Shown: positions 9,652 to 18,880 of the stretch, piece by piece
Numbering within the stretch: position 1 is the stretch's first letter
How the letters are laid out: every line of letters starts with the position of its first letter
Assembly: GCF_000426725.1 (NCBI RefSeq)
Contig: NZ_AUFX01000006.1
Span: 1-64,000, forward strand
Source of the DNA: Sporocytophaga myxococcoides DSM 11118
Lineage (GTDB): Bacteria; Bacteroidota; Bacteroidia; Cytophagales; Cytophagaceae
Length of the DNA: 64,000 nucleotides
Reading direction: 5' to 3'
Program-made: the position numbers and the translations under genes
The notes under the pieces: model-generated
Told to the model about the DNA's origin: nothing
Databases searched by the model: none
Seen by the model: only the letters and a program-made list of their open reading frames with translations

Positions 9652-9681
9652 AAACCACCATAACTTTTATTACAGTGGTTT
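9652..9681 (-). terminator. Terminator of the right tRNA-Glu gene
   Basis: On the minus strand aaaccac pairs with gtggttt (7 bp) around an AT-rich loop, followed by a T-run. It closely resembles the hairpin after the other tRNA copy, so gene and terminator were duplicated together. Confidence 0.65.
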
Positions 9682-9689
9682 CATTTAAG

Positions 9690-9761
9690 TAGCCCGTAGG
9701 GGAATCGAACCCCTGTTTCCAGGATGAAAACCTGGCGTCCTAACCCCTAGACGAACGGGCC
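9690..9761 (-). tRNA. tRNA-Glu (anticodon UUC), copy 2
   Basis: The same 72-nt sequence as 9498-9569, offset by 192 bp. The eleven bases just upstream (aaatatctttg) are shared as well. This copy lies behind the best promoter match in the region. Confidence 0.95.
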
Positions 9762-9823
9762 AAATATCTTTGGCGTAATTATTTTTTCTCTCTTTTCGTG
9801 AGACGTTTTCGTTAAACGTGGCG

Positions 9824-9854
9824 CAAAGATAACGGGACATTTTTAATTTGCAAA
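9824..9854 (-). promoter_or_regulatory. Bacteroidetes sigma-A promoter for tRNA-Glu
   Basis: On the minus strand TTTG (9851-9854), a 19-base spacer, then TATCTTTG (9824-9831). This matches the Bacteroidetes consensus TTTG-N19-TAnnTTTG. Transcription would start near 9816, about 55 nt before the tRNA. No comparable promoter was seen for the left copy, which may depend on read-through. Confidence 0.8.
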
Positions 9855-10028
9855 ACATCAACCCAAAAAAGTTGTTTTTTTTTCATTCACTTAGATCCAA
9901 AAAAAAACAAGTCAATTATTATCAACGCTTTAACATATATTTTTTTTTCAATAAAAATCTTAAGGGCTATTTAGAACATTTTTCTCTAAACAATTTTTAA
10001 TTCTGATTTACATATGCCGCCTTCGATC

Positions 10029-10059
10029 TTGCTTTTAGTTTCAACTTATTGTATTATTG
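10029..10059 (+). promoter_or_regulatory. Possible gap promoter
   Basis: TTG at 10029-10031, a 20-base spacer, then TATTATTG at 10052-10059, one mismatch from TAnnTTTG. It lies 35 bases before the gap start codon. The match is imperfect, but it is the best candidate in the region. Confidence 0.35.
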
Positions 10060-10088
10060 TTCCTTGTTTTTAAACCCTAATTATCTAA

Positions 10089-11102
<1,014 letters not shown>

Positions 11103-11129
11103 GCTAACAATAATATTTGTTATACTAAA

Positions 11130-11162
11130 AATAAGCTCCTTTACAGGGGCTTATTTTTTTTT
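11130..11162 (+). terminator. Intrinsic terminator of gap
   Basis: aataagctcc (11130-11139), loop tttaca, ggggcttatt (11146-11155), a 10-bp stem with one T.G pair, followed by a run of T. Confidence 0.9.
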
Positions 11163-11227
11163 GCCTAAACGATTAAAGCAATTAACTTACTTTGAACAAT
11201 TCTATCCCCATTAACAATTGTGAGCTT

Positions 11228-12037
11228 CTAAAATAATAAAAGTAAAAGAGGAATAAGAAACATAAAAAACCAACCTATATATACAAAGGTCTGCTTAAGC
11301 TGCAAAAAACTGATTCTACTTTTATATAAAACAAAAAACACAATACCAGAAACAATGAGAAATACAGGCATCAGGTCATATTGCTTCAACAATAAACTTA
11401 TTGACCATTCTATAAGCACCCCAACTATAAAAGCATAAAACAAAGAAGTAATACTATGCTGTCTTAAATCAAAATGATATGTATTGGGATATAAAATTTT
11501 ATAATTCACTAACACCAGGATATAAAGTAGTGGGAATATTAAAAAATTTATCCAGAACCACACTCCTTCCATTCCTGCAATTTTCAATGCAATAACTATG
11601 ACTCCCAGATTCAAAATAGATAGAATACCAAAATAATAGTTTCTGTACTTCTTTTCTTTATCGGGACCACAATCACATTCCAGCGCCGCCTCTTTAGGTA
11701 ATAAGATTACATATCGGTTATAGGCGATAATCTTGTAAAGGAAAATAAATATACTGAAAACGAAGGGGATCTTGATGATTGTATTTAAAAATCCAGTATT
11801 GCTGCAAATAGCTTTTTTAATACCGTAAGGCCCATACAGAACACCATCCGATGGATCCAGAAAGGCCATTTCATTCTTGAATCGGTCTTCGTCTATCAGC
11901 GATTTTAAATCAAGGGGAAGTTTGTAATAAGAAATACATTTATCCGCAGGAAACAATCCTGTAATGTTAATCAACTTGATAAGATTGATACATACCCGGC
12001 AATAGCCGTCAAATACGAGGATTTGTTCCCGGATCAA
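11228..12037 (-). CDS. DCC-type thiol-disulfide oxidoreductase-like membrane protein
   Basis: 269 residues. The first 130 or so match the DCC1-like/DUF393 family: ILVFDGYCRVCINLIKLI carries the conserved D and CxxC pair near residues 13-16, followed by AFLDPSDGVLYG and a hydrophobic RYVILLPKE segment. Family members are usually about 110-150 residues. Here the C-terminal half adds roughly five hydrophobic helices ending LIPLLLLLF. A redox role at the membrane is inferred from the CxxC; no substrate is known. The gene lies 21 bp downstream of the DinB-like gene and may be co-transcribed. Confidence 0.75.
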   Translation of the reverse strand: MIREQILVFDGYCRVCINLIKLINITGLFPADKCISYYKLPLDLKSLIDEDRFKNEMAFLDPSDGVLYGPYGIKKAICSNTGFLNTIIKIPFVFSIFIFLYKIIAYNRYVILLPKEAALECDCGPDKEKKYRNYYFGILSILNLGVIVIALKIAGMEGVWFWINFLIFPLLYILVLVNYKILYPNTYHFDLRQHSITSLFYAFIVGVLIEWSISLLLKQYDLMPVFLIVSGIVFFVLYKSRISFLQLKQTFVYIGWFFMFLIPLLLLLF

Positions 12038-12058
12038 AAGCTTTATATTTCTGTTAGT

Positions 12059-12682
12059 TTACGAAATATAATCATCTATTTCCGCTTCAGGAAGCAACTC
12101 CGAAGAATCTTCTTCCTTATAAAAGCTTCTGATAGACTTATCAATCTCATTTTTCTGTCTTAGATGATGGCGGAAATGCATTTCAATAATCTGAAACCAC
12201 TCCTGTCCTGTAAGCATTCCCAGTGATGGATGCATTGTCTTATATGTAGATGGAGTTGCATCAAGGTCTTTGGCAAGCTTTTGCATTTCCTTGAAAAACT
12301 TAAAAAATTCATCTTTCATTTTCTCAGGACTTTCCGGCTGAGAGGGAATATATCCGTTGGGATCTACCCCTGCGATTTTTACGGAAGGAAATTTCCCGAG
12401 AAAAAATACTATATGTCCTTTGAATAACTTCTTCCCTTCTTCACTTCCTCCGGTTTTTTCAAGACATTTTCTTATTTCCCGCATATGGTAAGCTCTGGTA
12501 CCATTGATCAGGTGATCATATACCTGACCAATAGTCCATGCTGAATTTTCTGTTACTTTTTTAAACTGATTAGAACCATAGAAGTCAAGTTCTTTCAACC
12601 AATATTTGGCTGTTTCCAAAAACTTCTTGTAAGTTCTATCCCCTTGTGGTAGATTTTTTCCTTTTGATTCAAAAATACTCAT
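12059..12682 (-). CDS. DinB-like four-helix-bundle protein
   Basis: About 207 residues when started at the ATG at 12682 (MSIFESKGKNLP). An in-frame TTG 15 bases upstream would add five residues and seems less likely. The fold is suggested by the metal-site pattern of DinB/DUF1569-like proteins: a first histidine in VYDHLINGTRAYH and an HFRHHLRQK motif near the C-terminus after LTGQEWFQIIEM. Such proteins are predicted metal-dependent thiol-transferase-like enzymes; the substrate is unknown. Length fits the family. Confidence 0.78.
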   Translation of the reverse strand: MSIFESKGKNLPQGDRTYKKFLETAKYWLKELDFYGSNQFKKVTENSAWTIGQVYDHLINGTRAYHMREIRKCLEKTGGSEEGKKLFKGHIVFFLGKFPSVKIAGVDPNGYIPSQPESPEKMKDEFFKFFKEMQKLAKDLDATPSTYKTMHPSLGMLTGQEWFQIIEMHFRHHLRQKNEIDKSIRSFYKEEDSSELLPEAEIDDYIS

Positions 12683-12790
12683 CGTGCCGAAGCTCAAGCA
12701 ATTATTACACTAATTTACTATATTTTTTCTTGGGAAAGCTTCTAAACACAACTAAAAGGACAAAAATCAGAGAAAATTTTGCCTTTTATT

Positions 12791-13099
12791 TTAATATATG
12801 TAGTAAGACTTTCCCTGGTGCTCAATCTGACTATATGCATTAACCAGAGTCTCTTTATCTACGTTCAAAACAAAGTGATTATTGTCATTCCCTTTAACTA
12901 AAGCTTCGTACGGGATAGCAAAATTCTTGTTACCTATTCCCATAAACCCACCGAACGACAGGATTCCATATTCAACTTTTCCTTTTCCGGTATCCATCAC
13001 CCATTCTTTGATCTCTCCAAGATCTTCTCCTTCAGGGTTTCTAACCTTGTCTCCTCCAATTAGCGGAGACGATAATATTTTTTCTTTTTCTGATTTCAT
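12791..13099 (-). CDS. PRC-barrel domain protein
   Basis: 102 residues. SSPLIGGDKVRNPEGEDLGEIKEWVMD, VEYGILSFGGFMGIGNKNFAIPYEAL and VLNVDKETL are the strands of a PRC-barrel, a small beta-barrel found in photosynthetic reaction-centre H subunits, RimM and many stress-associated stand-alone proteins. No signal peptide or membrane helix. Probably cytosolic with an unknown partner. It is a single-gene unit with 227 bp of upstream sequence in which I found no clear promoter. Confidence 0.88.
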   Translation of the reverse strand: MKSEKEKILSSPLIGGDKVRNPEGEDLGEIKEWVMDTGKGKVEYGILSFGGFMGIGNKNFAIPYEALVKGNDNNHFVLNVDKETLVNAYSQIEHQGKSYYIY

Positions 13100-13326
13100 A
13101 AGAGGATTATTGTACTTTCCTTTGAAATATAACAGGTCTGCCTCTTGAATTGTTGGTAAGAATTTAAAGGATAATTCTAAAAAAATTAAAAGTTAAAATG
13201 ATAAAAATTTACTCCTTAGAAATAATGATTGAGCTGTTTTAATACGGAGGGCTTCTAAGAGTTCTGCAATATACCTTCTATTATTACTTTCCCTTAACTA
13301 CATCAAAAAAACACAAAAATATCGCT

Positions 13327-14100
13327 TTAAAACTTTTCCTCTACTCCCATACCGAAAAGTGCGAAATCATATTTTACCGGATCCTTGGGATCAAACTTTT
13401 TTAAATTTTCAGTTAACTCTACTGCTGTCTGCCAATCAGTTTGTTTTCGATTTATAAGGCCTAACTTTCTCCCTACCCTGTCCACATGTACATCGCAAGG
13501 ACAAACCAACTGCCCAGGCTTAATATTTTTCCAGATCCCAAAATCCACTCCTTTTTTGTCATTCCTTACCATCCAGCGCAAATACATATTTAACCTTTTG
13601 CAAGCACTGTTCCGGGCAGGAGTTGAAATATGCTTTTTCGTTCTTTCAGGATAATCTTCCAGACTGAAAAACATATTATGAAAACCAGACAAAGCCCCTT
13701 CTACATTAATTGCATTCTTTGAATGTCCCTGGAGAAATGCTTCCTCCAATGATACATGCTTTTCATAAAAAGTTTTAAAAAACTCTATAAAATAAAGTGT
13801 ATCTGTCGCATTAAAAGTTCTGTGCTTAAACTGCATAAATACCTTTAAATCACGTGGCTTATGATTCCTTATAAAATCATATGGAGCCTGATCCATCATT
13901 ACGATTAATTCTCTGCACTTATTGATAATCGTAGCTCTTTGTCCCCAGGCTAATACTGAAGCCCAAAGACCCATAATCTCTATATCCTGTTTTTTAGAAA
14001 AAAGATGCGGGATACAAACCGGGTCATTTTCTATAAACCCGGGCTGATTGTATTGTTGGTATTTTTCTTCGAGAAAATCCCGGAGGGCTTCAAATTTCAC
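13327..14100 (-). CDS. TIGR02757 family protein (DUF2400)
   Basis: 257 residues, family-typical length. Recognised by IMGLWASVLAWGQR, FKHRTFNATD, SACKRLNMYLRWMVR and PGQLVCPCDVHVDRVGRKLGL. The family is common in Bacteroidota and resembles helix-hairpin-helix DNA-glycosylase-like folds, but its function is not established. The start is a GTG at 14100 directly behind an in-frame TAG, so no longer N-terminus is possible. The next in-frame ATG would remove about 40 conserved residues. Confidence 0.9.
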   Translation of the reverse strand: MKFEALRDFLEEKYQQYNQPGFIENDPVCIPHLFSKKQDIEIMGLWASVLAWGQRATIINKCRELIVMMDQAPYDFIRNHKPRDLKVFMQFKHRTFNATDTLYFIEFFKTFYEKHVSLEEAFLQGHSKNAINVEGALSGFHNMFFSLEDYPERTKKHISTPARNSACKRLNMYLRWMVRNDKKGVDFGIWKNIKPGQLVCPCDVHVDRVGRKLGLINRKQTDWQTAVELTENLKKFDPKDPVKYDFALFGMGVEEKF

Positions 14101-14143
14101 CTAAATAATATTTTCTTAAAGCTTAAAAGAACCTCATCCCTAG

Positions 14144-14165
14144 CCCTTCTCCTGAAGGAGAAGGG
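14144..14165. repeat. 22-bp palindromic REP-like element
   Basis: cccttctcct, two bases, aggagaaggg: a perfect 10-bp inverted repeat preceded by cctcatccctag. Palindromes of this type (ccctctcc...ggagaggg) occur as dispersed intergenic repeats in many bacteria. Only one copy was seen here. Confidence 0.5.
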
Positions 14166-14264
14166 AACAGTCGTGGACAATAATTAGTCATTTAGATTTT
14201 TTTATATGAACGAATTTCTGGAGGGATCTACATGAAACCTTGTGTTCATCCTGATATGTGAAAC

Positions 14265-14300
14265 AAAAGTTTGTAATGGCTTAAGCCTAGACAAACTTTT
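14265..14300 (-). terminator. Terminator behind the LysM gene
   Basis: aaaagtttgt (14265-14274) and acaaactttt (14291-14300) form a 10-bp stem, and an inner ggcttaagcc can pair further. On the minus strand it ends CTTTTGTTT. It lies 26 bp past the LysM stop. The gap holds a 13-bp direct repeat (aacttaaaacttt) at 14301 and 14315. Confidence 0.7.
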
Positions 14301-14325
14301 AACTTAAAACTTTCAACTTAAAACT

Positions 14326-15219
14326 TTATGGTATGTAGGATATCTGAACAGGAATCTTTTTGTCTACTCCTGACAAACGTTCGTAAGCTTTTTGAGAAAT
14401 TTTGATAATTACTTTATCTTCAACATTTCCATTCTGAAGCTTACCAATGACTCTTACAAACAATTTCTGTCCATTTGCCTCATTTTTCACCTGAATAATG
14501 GTGCCTATCGGCGCAGTTTTATGCAAGGCAAGATACTTTGGGGAATCACTATTCCCTTCAATCACTTCAGCAAAACCACTTTCAGTAACCTTATTAAAAT
14601 TATCTGTAGGTGGTACAAATACTTGCTCCTGACTCTTATTATTTTTGGTTACTGCTTTCTGGGTTGAATTAGCAGTTTTAGGTTCTTCTTTTTTCACTTC
14701 AGATCTTGAAGCTTCTTTAGATGCAATTGTAGTGCTTGCTGCACCTGACTTTCCAGGTATGTTTATCGTCTGGCCAACCTTTAAATCTGCAAGACCTGGA
14801 TTTGCTTTTTTTATCTCTTCAACAGAGACATTGTATTTTCTGGAAAGAGAATAAAGTGTTTCTTTTGGTTCAACTGTGTGGCTGCCTGGAGCACTACCTG
14901 ACGAAGCTGATGTCGACGTTTCCGCTGCATTGGAAACTGCCACAACCGATCCTTTATATGGAATACGCAAAATCTGACCTACCTTTAAGCCAGCTGACAA
15001 CTCAGGATTATTTTTATTCAGTTCATCTACAGTTACTTTATATTTTCTGGAAATAGAATATAAAGTTTCTTTCGGATCTGCCTTATGAAGCACAAACACC
15101 TTGGAATCCTTTTTCTCTACACCAATAGAATCCTGTATACCTGCAAACACATTAGAAAAAGAGATAAACAAAATCAGGATCAAAAAATACTTCAACAGAG
15201 ATACAGCTTTATAATTCAT
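14326..15219 (-). CDS. Secreted LysM/RlpA-like peptidoglycan-binding protein
   Basis: 297 residues. N-terminal signal or anchor (LLKYFLILILFISFSNVFAG). There are two LysM domains of about 45 residues each, VLHKADPKETLYSISRKYKVTVDELNK and a second with PKETLYSLSRKYNVSVEEIKK, ending ILRIP and TINIP. A Ser/Thr/Lys/Gln-rich linker follows, then a C-terminal double-psi beta-barrel-like RlpA segment (SGFAEVIEG, LALHKTAPIGTIIQVKNEAN, VRVIGKL). It is probably periplasmic and peptidoglycan-bound. Lytic activity is uncertain. Its start overlaps the end of the DUF4905 gene by 11 bp, indicating co-transcription and coupling. Confidence 0.88.
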   Translation of the reverse strand: MNYKAVSLLKYFLILILFISFSNVFAGIQDSIGVEKKDSKVFVLHKADPKETLYSISRKYKVTVDELNKNNPELSAGLKVGQILRIPYKGSVVAVSNAAETSTSASSGSAPGSHTVEPKETLYSLSRKYNVSVEEIKKANPGLADLKVGQTINIPGKSGAASTTIASKEASRSEVKKEEPKTANSTQKAVTKNNKSQEQVFVPPTDNFNKVTESGFAEVIEGNSDSPKYLALHKTAPIGTIIQVKNEANGQKLFVRVIGKLQNGNVEDKVIIKISQKAYERLSGVDKKIPVQISYIP

Positions 15220-16021
15220 AAATTATCAGTTCCTTTTTTTCTTTAACAAAGATTACAGTATTCTCCAGCAAAAAGAAAGTATCCATCCCCACTCCCTTTG
15301 GACTTTTGTCCAGGATTTCTTTCAAAAGCACCTCTCCCTCTTCATTGGCTATTAACAGGAGATTTTGAAGTTTATTATCTGAGTAAATATAATAAGAAAT
15401 AATTATAAAATTTTTATACTCAGCATAGTCAAAGGCCAATGAGGCTTTTTCGCCCGTCACTTCCTGCACATATTCAGATAGTTTGGGAAAATATTCGCTT
15501 TCCTGAGTAAAATGTAGCGCATTCTGAATGCTACTTTTTTGCTTTTCCCGAAAGACCTGATTAAGTTTTTTTAAAACTTCTACATCAGAATATTCTTTCT
15601 TTTGCTTTCCGGTTTTGAGATCAAGCAAAAAGTAGACCTTATTTTCTTCCTCTTCATTTTGCAAAGCAAGAATACCTTCTGAAAATACACCACCAAAACT
15701 TAATACCTTTTCTTCCCACATTACCTTACCTGAATCTGATGCTACAGCAATAATTCCTTTGTGCTCCGGATTCTGTATGTCTTTAAAACCATGAAGATAG
15801 ATGTAGCCGTCTTTAATAGCCTCCAGCCCAATCCACCAGGGTTCATCCTTTTTTATTCCCTGCCATCTGATTTTTTTCTTCTTCAAATCTATGGCACTAA
15901 AATCAGCAAGATGCTTATCAGAATTTCTATATTCCACTATAAGCAAATGATTTACTTCATCAGGAATTACTTTCCAGATCAAACCATCAAAAGAAAAGGA
16001 AGTTAGATTTTGTGTCGACAA
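15209..16021 (-). CDS. DUF4905 family protein
   Basis: 270 residues without a signal peptide. FSFDGLIWKVIPDE near the N-terminus, RWQGIKKDEPWWIGLEAI, YIYLHGF and GKVMWEEKVLSFGG match DUF4905, a Bacteroidota family with beta-propeller-like repeats (recurring ELK/DLKTGK strand motifs). Function unknown. It is first in a two-gene operon with the LysM protein and has a clear promoter just upstream, so an envelope-related role is possible, but the link is only by context. Confidence 0.8.
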   Translation of the reverse strand: MSTQNLTSFSFDGLIWKVIPDEVNHLLIVEYRNSDKHLADFSAIDLKKKKIRWQGIKKDEPWWIGLEAIKDGYIYLHGFKDIQNPEHKGIIAVASDSGKVMWEEKVLSFGGVFSEGILALQNEEEENKVYFLLDLKTGKQKKEYSDVEVLKKLNQVFREKQKSSIQNALHFTQESEYFPKLSEYVQEVTGEKASLAFDYAEYKNFIIISYYIYSDNKLQNLLLIANEEGEVLLKEILDKSPKGVGMDTFFLLENTVIFVKEKKELIIYEL

Positions 16022-16042
16022 GCTTTATTTGTATTTTTTCTG

Positions 16043-16072
16043 CAAAAATAAACATTTGGTAAGGTTTACAAA
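16043..16072 (-). promoter_or_regulatory. Bacteroidetes sigma-A promoter, DUF4905-LysM operon
   Basis: On the minus strand TTTG (16069-16072), an 18-base spacer, then TATTTTTG (16043-16050). Transcription would start near 16037, leaving a leader of only about 15 nt before the start codon at 16021. Confidence 0.75.
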
Positions 16073-16258
16073 GGAAAAGAAGCTGAAAGTGAAAAGTTGA
16101 AAGTGAAGATGAAACTTGAAGCATTATACGGTTTTCATGCAAATATTGAAATACTTCATCTTCAGAGAAGGATTTATGATGAGGTCTATTTCGCGTGGTG
16201 AGAGAAACTGAATACATAATCAAAAAACATAACTGATTTCGTAACTCTAAAATAAAGA

Positions 16259-16993
16259 ATGAATATAATAGGTATAATTCCTGCAAGGTATGCCTCCACA
16301 AGATTTCCTGCCAAGCCTTTGGTAGAAATTGGGGGCAAATCAATGATCAGAAGGGTTTATGAACAGGCAGGAAAAGCCAGACTACTTTCCCAGGTTGTTG
16401 TTGCCACAGACAACAATGAAATATTTGACCATGTCAAAAGTTTTGGAGGAAATGTAGTCATGACAAGGGAAGAACATCCAAGTGGCACAGACAGATGTTT
16501 TGAAGCATTGGAGAAAACATCAGGTAAATTTGATTTTGTTATTAATATTCAGGGGGATGAGCCATTCATTCATCCTGAACAGATTGATCTTCTGGCTTCC
16601 GCACTTAAAAAAGAAACAGAGCTGGCCACATTGGTTAAAAAGATTGAGGACCAGGAAACTCTATTTAATCCGAATACCCCAAAGGTCATTTTTAATAAAA
16701 ATAAAGAAGCTATTTACTTCAGCCGTCAGACCATCCCATATATAAGAGGAGCTGAACAGGACCAATGGTTGTCGAAAGCAGAATTTTACAAGCATATAGG
16801 TATCTATGCTTATCGCTCAGATATTCTTAAAGCGATTACTTCTCTTGATACTGGCAGTTTGGAAAAATCAGAATCTCTGGAACAATTGAGATGGCTGGAA
16901 AACGGATTCAAAATAAAGGTAGAGATTACAACTTATGAGAGCGTGGGGATTGATGTTCCTTCGGACCTGGAAAAAATAAAAGATCTGATTTAA
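16259..16993 (+). CDS. kdsB: 3-deoxy-manno-octulosonate cytidylyltransferase
   Basis: 244 residues, normal length. It activates KDO with CTP to CMP-KDO for the inner core of lipopolysaccharide. The N-terminal IGIIPARYASTRFPAKPL nucleotide-binding loop, VVVATDNNEI, TREEHPSGTDR, INIQGDEPFI and GIYAYRSDIL are all diagnostic. The C-terminus LEQLRWLENGFKI...GIDVPSDLEKI is intact. It is a single gene, convergent with the next. Its stop lies inside a shared terminator. Confidence 0.97.
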   Translation: MNIIGIIPARYASTRFPAKPLVEIGGKSMIRRVYEQAGKARLLSQVVVATDNNEIFDHVKSFGGNVVMTREEHPSGTDRCFEALEKTSGKFDFVINIQGDEPFIHPEQIDLLASALKKETELATLVKKIEDQETLFNPNTPKVIFNKNKEAIYFSRQTIPYIRGAEQDQWLSKAEFYKHIGIYAYRSDILKAITSLDTGSLEKSESLEQLRWLENGFKIKVEITTYESVGIDVPSDLEKIKDLI

Positions 16994-17009
16994 ATCAGAT
17001 CTTTTTTTC
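16981..17009. terminator. Bidirectional terminator overlapping two stop codons
   Basis: A perfect 22-bp palindrome agatctgattt/aaatcagatct spans 16981-17002. Ttttttt follows on the plus strand and a T/A-rich run on the minus strand. The kdsB stop (16991-16993) and the stop of the leftward lipoprotein gene (16995-16997) both lie within it, one base apart. Confidence 0.88.
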
Positions 17010-17402
17010 AAGGCTATCTACAGCCGTTTCTATTCTAAGCTTAAAGCGAGTCCATCCTTCTTCTGCATCTACCTTTGTAGAATCGAAATTATAGTCCTTC
17101 ACTTGCTTCTTTAATGCTGTAAATTTCTGTTTAACTACTTTGGAGCCTTTGCCTGCTTTTTCATCAGCCTTTTTCTCCAAGCCTTCTATTTTATTTTCTA
17201 ACTTCTCTTTTTCTTCTTCCATTTCAGCTTTTGAAGTTTCTTTCTTTTGCTGATTTTCCTGTTGAGAATACATCGAAGTTGCTGAATCACCGTGTCCTGC
17301 TTCTGTTTTCTTTTCTTCACATCCCGAAAGATAAATTCCGCCAATAAAGGCAAATCCTATAACAGAAGTAACTATGTTGATCTTTTTCATCTCTTTCATC
17401 AC
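16995..17402 (-). CDS. Coiled-coil lipoprotein, function unknown
   Basis: 135 residues. The N-terminal hydrophobic segment ends in a lipobox (YLSGC, Cys near residue 28). Then comes a charged, mostly helical chain (KAEMEEEKEKLENKIEGLEKKADEKAG) predicted to form a coiled coil. A final helix TRFKLRIETAVDSLEKKI follows the DAEEGW segment. Probably anchored to an envelope membrane. It follows the universal stress protein gene by ten bases, so the two are likely co-expressed, perhaps in stress. No family assigned. Confidence 0.75.
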   Translation of the reverse strand: MMKEMKKINIVTSVIGFAFIGGIYLSGCEEKKTEAGHGDSATSMYSQQENQQKKETSKAEMEEEKEKLENKIEGLEKKADEKAGKGSKVVKQKFTALKKQVKDYNFDSTKVDAEEGWTRFKLRIETAVDSLEKKI

Positions 17403-17412
17403 TTTATCAAAC

Positions 17413-18342
17413 TCACAACTCTTCTTTATTTCGCTGTCTGTCTTTTATACTAAGTTTTCTTTCTTGTTTAACTGCCGCCTTTCCGGCAGACATATCTTTT
17501 CTGAGTTTATATGTTACTATTGCACAATCAGATTCCTTTACAATATTTTCTGAAATACTATCACTGAAAAACCTCTCCAGTCCTTTCTTTTCATGACTGA
17601 CAAGACAGAGTACATCAGCTTGTACTTGTTTGGTAAAATGTAAAATACCCTCTTCCTCTGTTTTATCTGTTACTAAATGAACAGGATTGTTCTCCAGCTT
17701 AAAATCATCTCTGATTTCATCTAGTGTCTTCTGGATCTTTGCTTCGGGAATATTTCCTGATGGCGTATTGACCTTAAGAAAATGCAGGTCTGCACCAAAA
17801 GCCTGTGCCATGCTTTTAACCCTCGTGATTATTTTATAAACAGGCTCTGCAAAATCCGATGCAAAAACAATGGTTTTGATTTTGAATGCAGCCTCCGTAT
17901 TCTTCAATATCAGTAGAGGAATGTTAGACTTTCTGATTAACTTTAAAGTTGTGGATCCGAATAAGACTTCTTCAAAGTCACTTTCTCCCTTTTTGCCGAC
18001 GATTATCAAATCGATATCTTCTTCAGCTGCGTGCAGGAGGACTTCTTTAGAAACTTTTCCTTGTACAATGTCACCACTACATTTTACACCTTTTGACTTT
18101 AGACGGTCTACAAATCCTTTTAACAGTCTTTGCTTTACTTCCATTATCCTTGCCTGATAATCCATCTGCAACTCATCTTCGAATAATGGATCACCGAAGG
18201 AACCCACCTTTGGTACATAAACCTGCTGCACTACATGGAGCAGCTTCACTTCACAGTTCTTTTGCAAAGCAATGTATGCTGCTGCTTCAAGAGCTTTTTG
18301 TGAGTAAACAGAAAAATCCACGGGCACCAGTATTCTTTCCAT
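17413..18342 (-). CDS. Universal stress protein, tandem UspA domains
   Basis: 309 residues with two Usp folds. The first (1-150) begins MERILVPVDFSVYSQKALEAA and ends with the ATP-loop-like IIVGKKGESDFEEVLFGSTTLKLI. The second (about 157-280) has TIVFASDFAEP and a weaker loop, CLVSHEKKGLERFFSDSISENIV. A basic tail of about 30 residues follows (KQERKLSIKDRQRNK). Bacteroidota often encode such double-domain proteins. Cytosolic, presumably nucleotide-binding. First gene of a likely operon with the coiled-coil lipoprotein. Confidence 0.9.
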   Translation of the reverse strand: MERILVPVDFSVYSQKALEAAAYIALQKNCEVKLLHVVQQVYVPKVGSFGDPLFEDELQMDYQARIMEVKQRLLKGFVDRLKSKGVKCSGDIVQGKVSKEVLLHAAEEDIDLIIVGKKGESDFEEVLFGSTTLKLIRKSNIPLLILKNTEAAFKIKTIVFASDFAEPVYKIITRVKSMAQAFGADLHFLKVNTPSGNIPEAKIQKTLDEIRDDFKLENNPVHLVTDKTEEEGILHFTKQVQADVLCLVSHEKKGLERFFSDSISENIVKESDCAIVTYKLRKDMSAGKAAVKQERKLSIKDRQRNKEEL

Positions 18343-18472
18343 TAATCAGTTCCTTATGTCTTTAAATGCAACAGTTTTAAAATTCAAATTGTTGGAACCA
18401 TCCTACAAATCATCATGAGAATCAACCCATTCAGACTTTTCAAAAAATTCAGAAAACAAAAAATACTAAAAT

Positions 18473-18508
18473 AAAAAAAGCTGAGGCATTTCAGTCTCAG
18501 CTTTTTTA
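18473..18508 (-). terminator. Terminator of the SUI1/lipid kinase operon
   Basis: aaaaaaagctgag (18473-18485) pairs with ctcagctttttt (18496-18508) around gcatttcagt. T-runs are present on both strands. It is 28 bp past the SUI1 stop codon. Confidence 0.85.
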
Positions 18509-18535
18509 AAAATTTGCTTAATCTAACTTATAAGT

Positions 18536-18880
18536 TTAACCGCCGATTTTTTTTACTTTATAACCTTTGCTTTGAAGGTGGGCCATTACTTTATCTCTGA
18601 AATCTCCTTGAATCAATATCTCACCATCTTTCACACTTCCTCCCACTCCGCATTTCTGCTTTAACTCTTTCCCCAATGCTTCAAGATCTTCAACTTTACC
18701 GACAAATTGAGTTATTGCCGTAACAACTTTTCCACCGCCTTTTCTGTCAAGCTGCACTCTGAGATCCTGCTGCTGAGGAGGTAAAGTTGTAACCTCTTCT
18801 CCTTCCTGATTGTATTGATATTCAAACTCGGGGTTGGTGGAAAATACTACTCCGTCTCTGTTCTTTTTACTTTTTTTCAT
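18536..18880 (-). CDS. SUI1/eIF1-like translation factor (YciH family)
   Basis: 114 residues. The C-terminal 70 form a SUI1 domain: [64 protein letters not shown]. The N-terminus is short and charged. Bacterial YciH-type proteins resemble eIF1 and can influence start-site fidelity on the 30S subunit, though the role in this phylum is not known. The start codon overlaps the stop of the upstream lipid kinase (ATGA), so the pair is translationally coupled. Confidence 0.92.
   Translation of the reverse strand: MKKSKKNRDGVVFSTNPEFEYQYNQEGEEVTTLPPQQQDLRVQLDRKGGGKVVTAITQFVGKVEDLEALGKELKQKCGVGGSVKDGEILIQGDFRDKVMAHLQSKGYKVKKIGG

Noticed and set aside
12683-12697. TTG start for the DinB-like protein
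   Set aside because: An ATG 15 bases further on gives a normal N-terminus; the five extra residues have no support.
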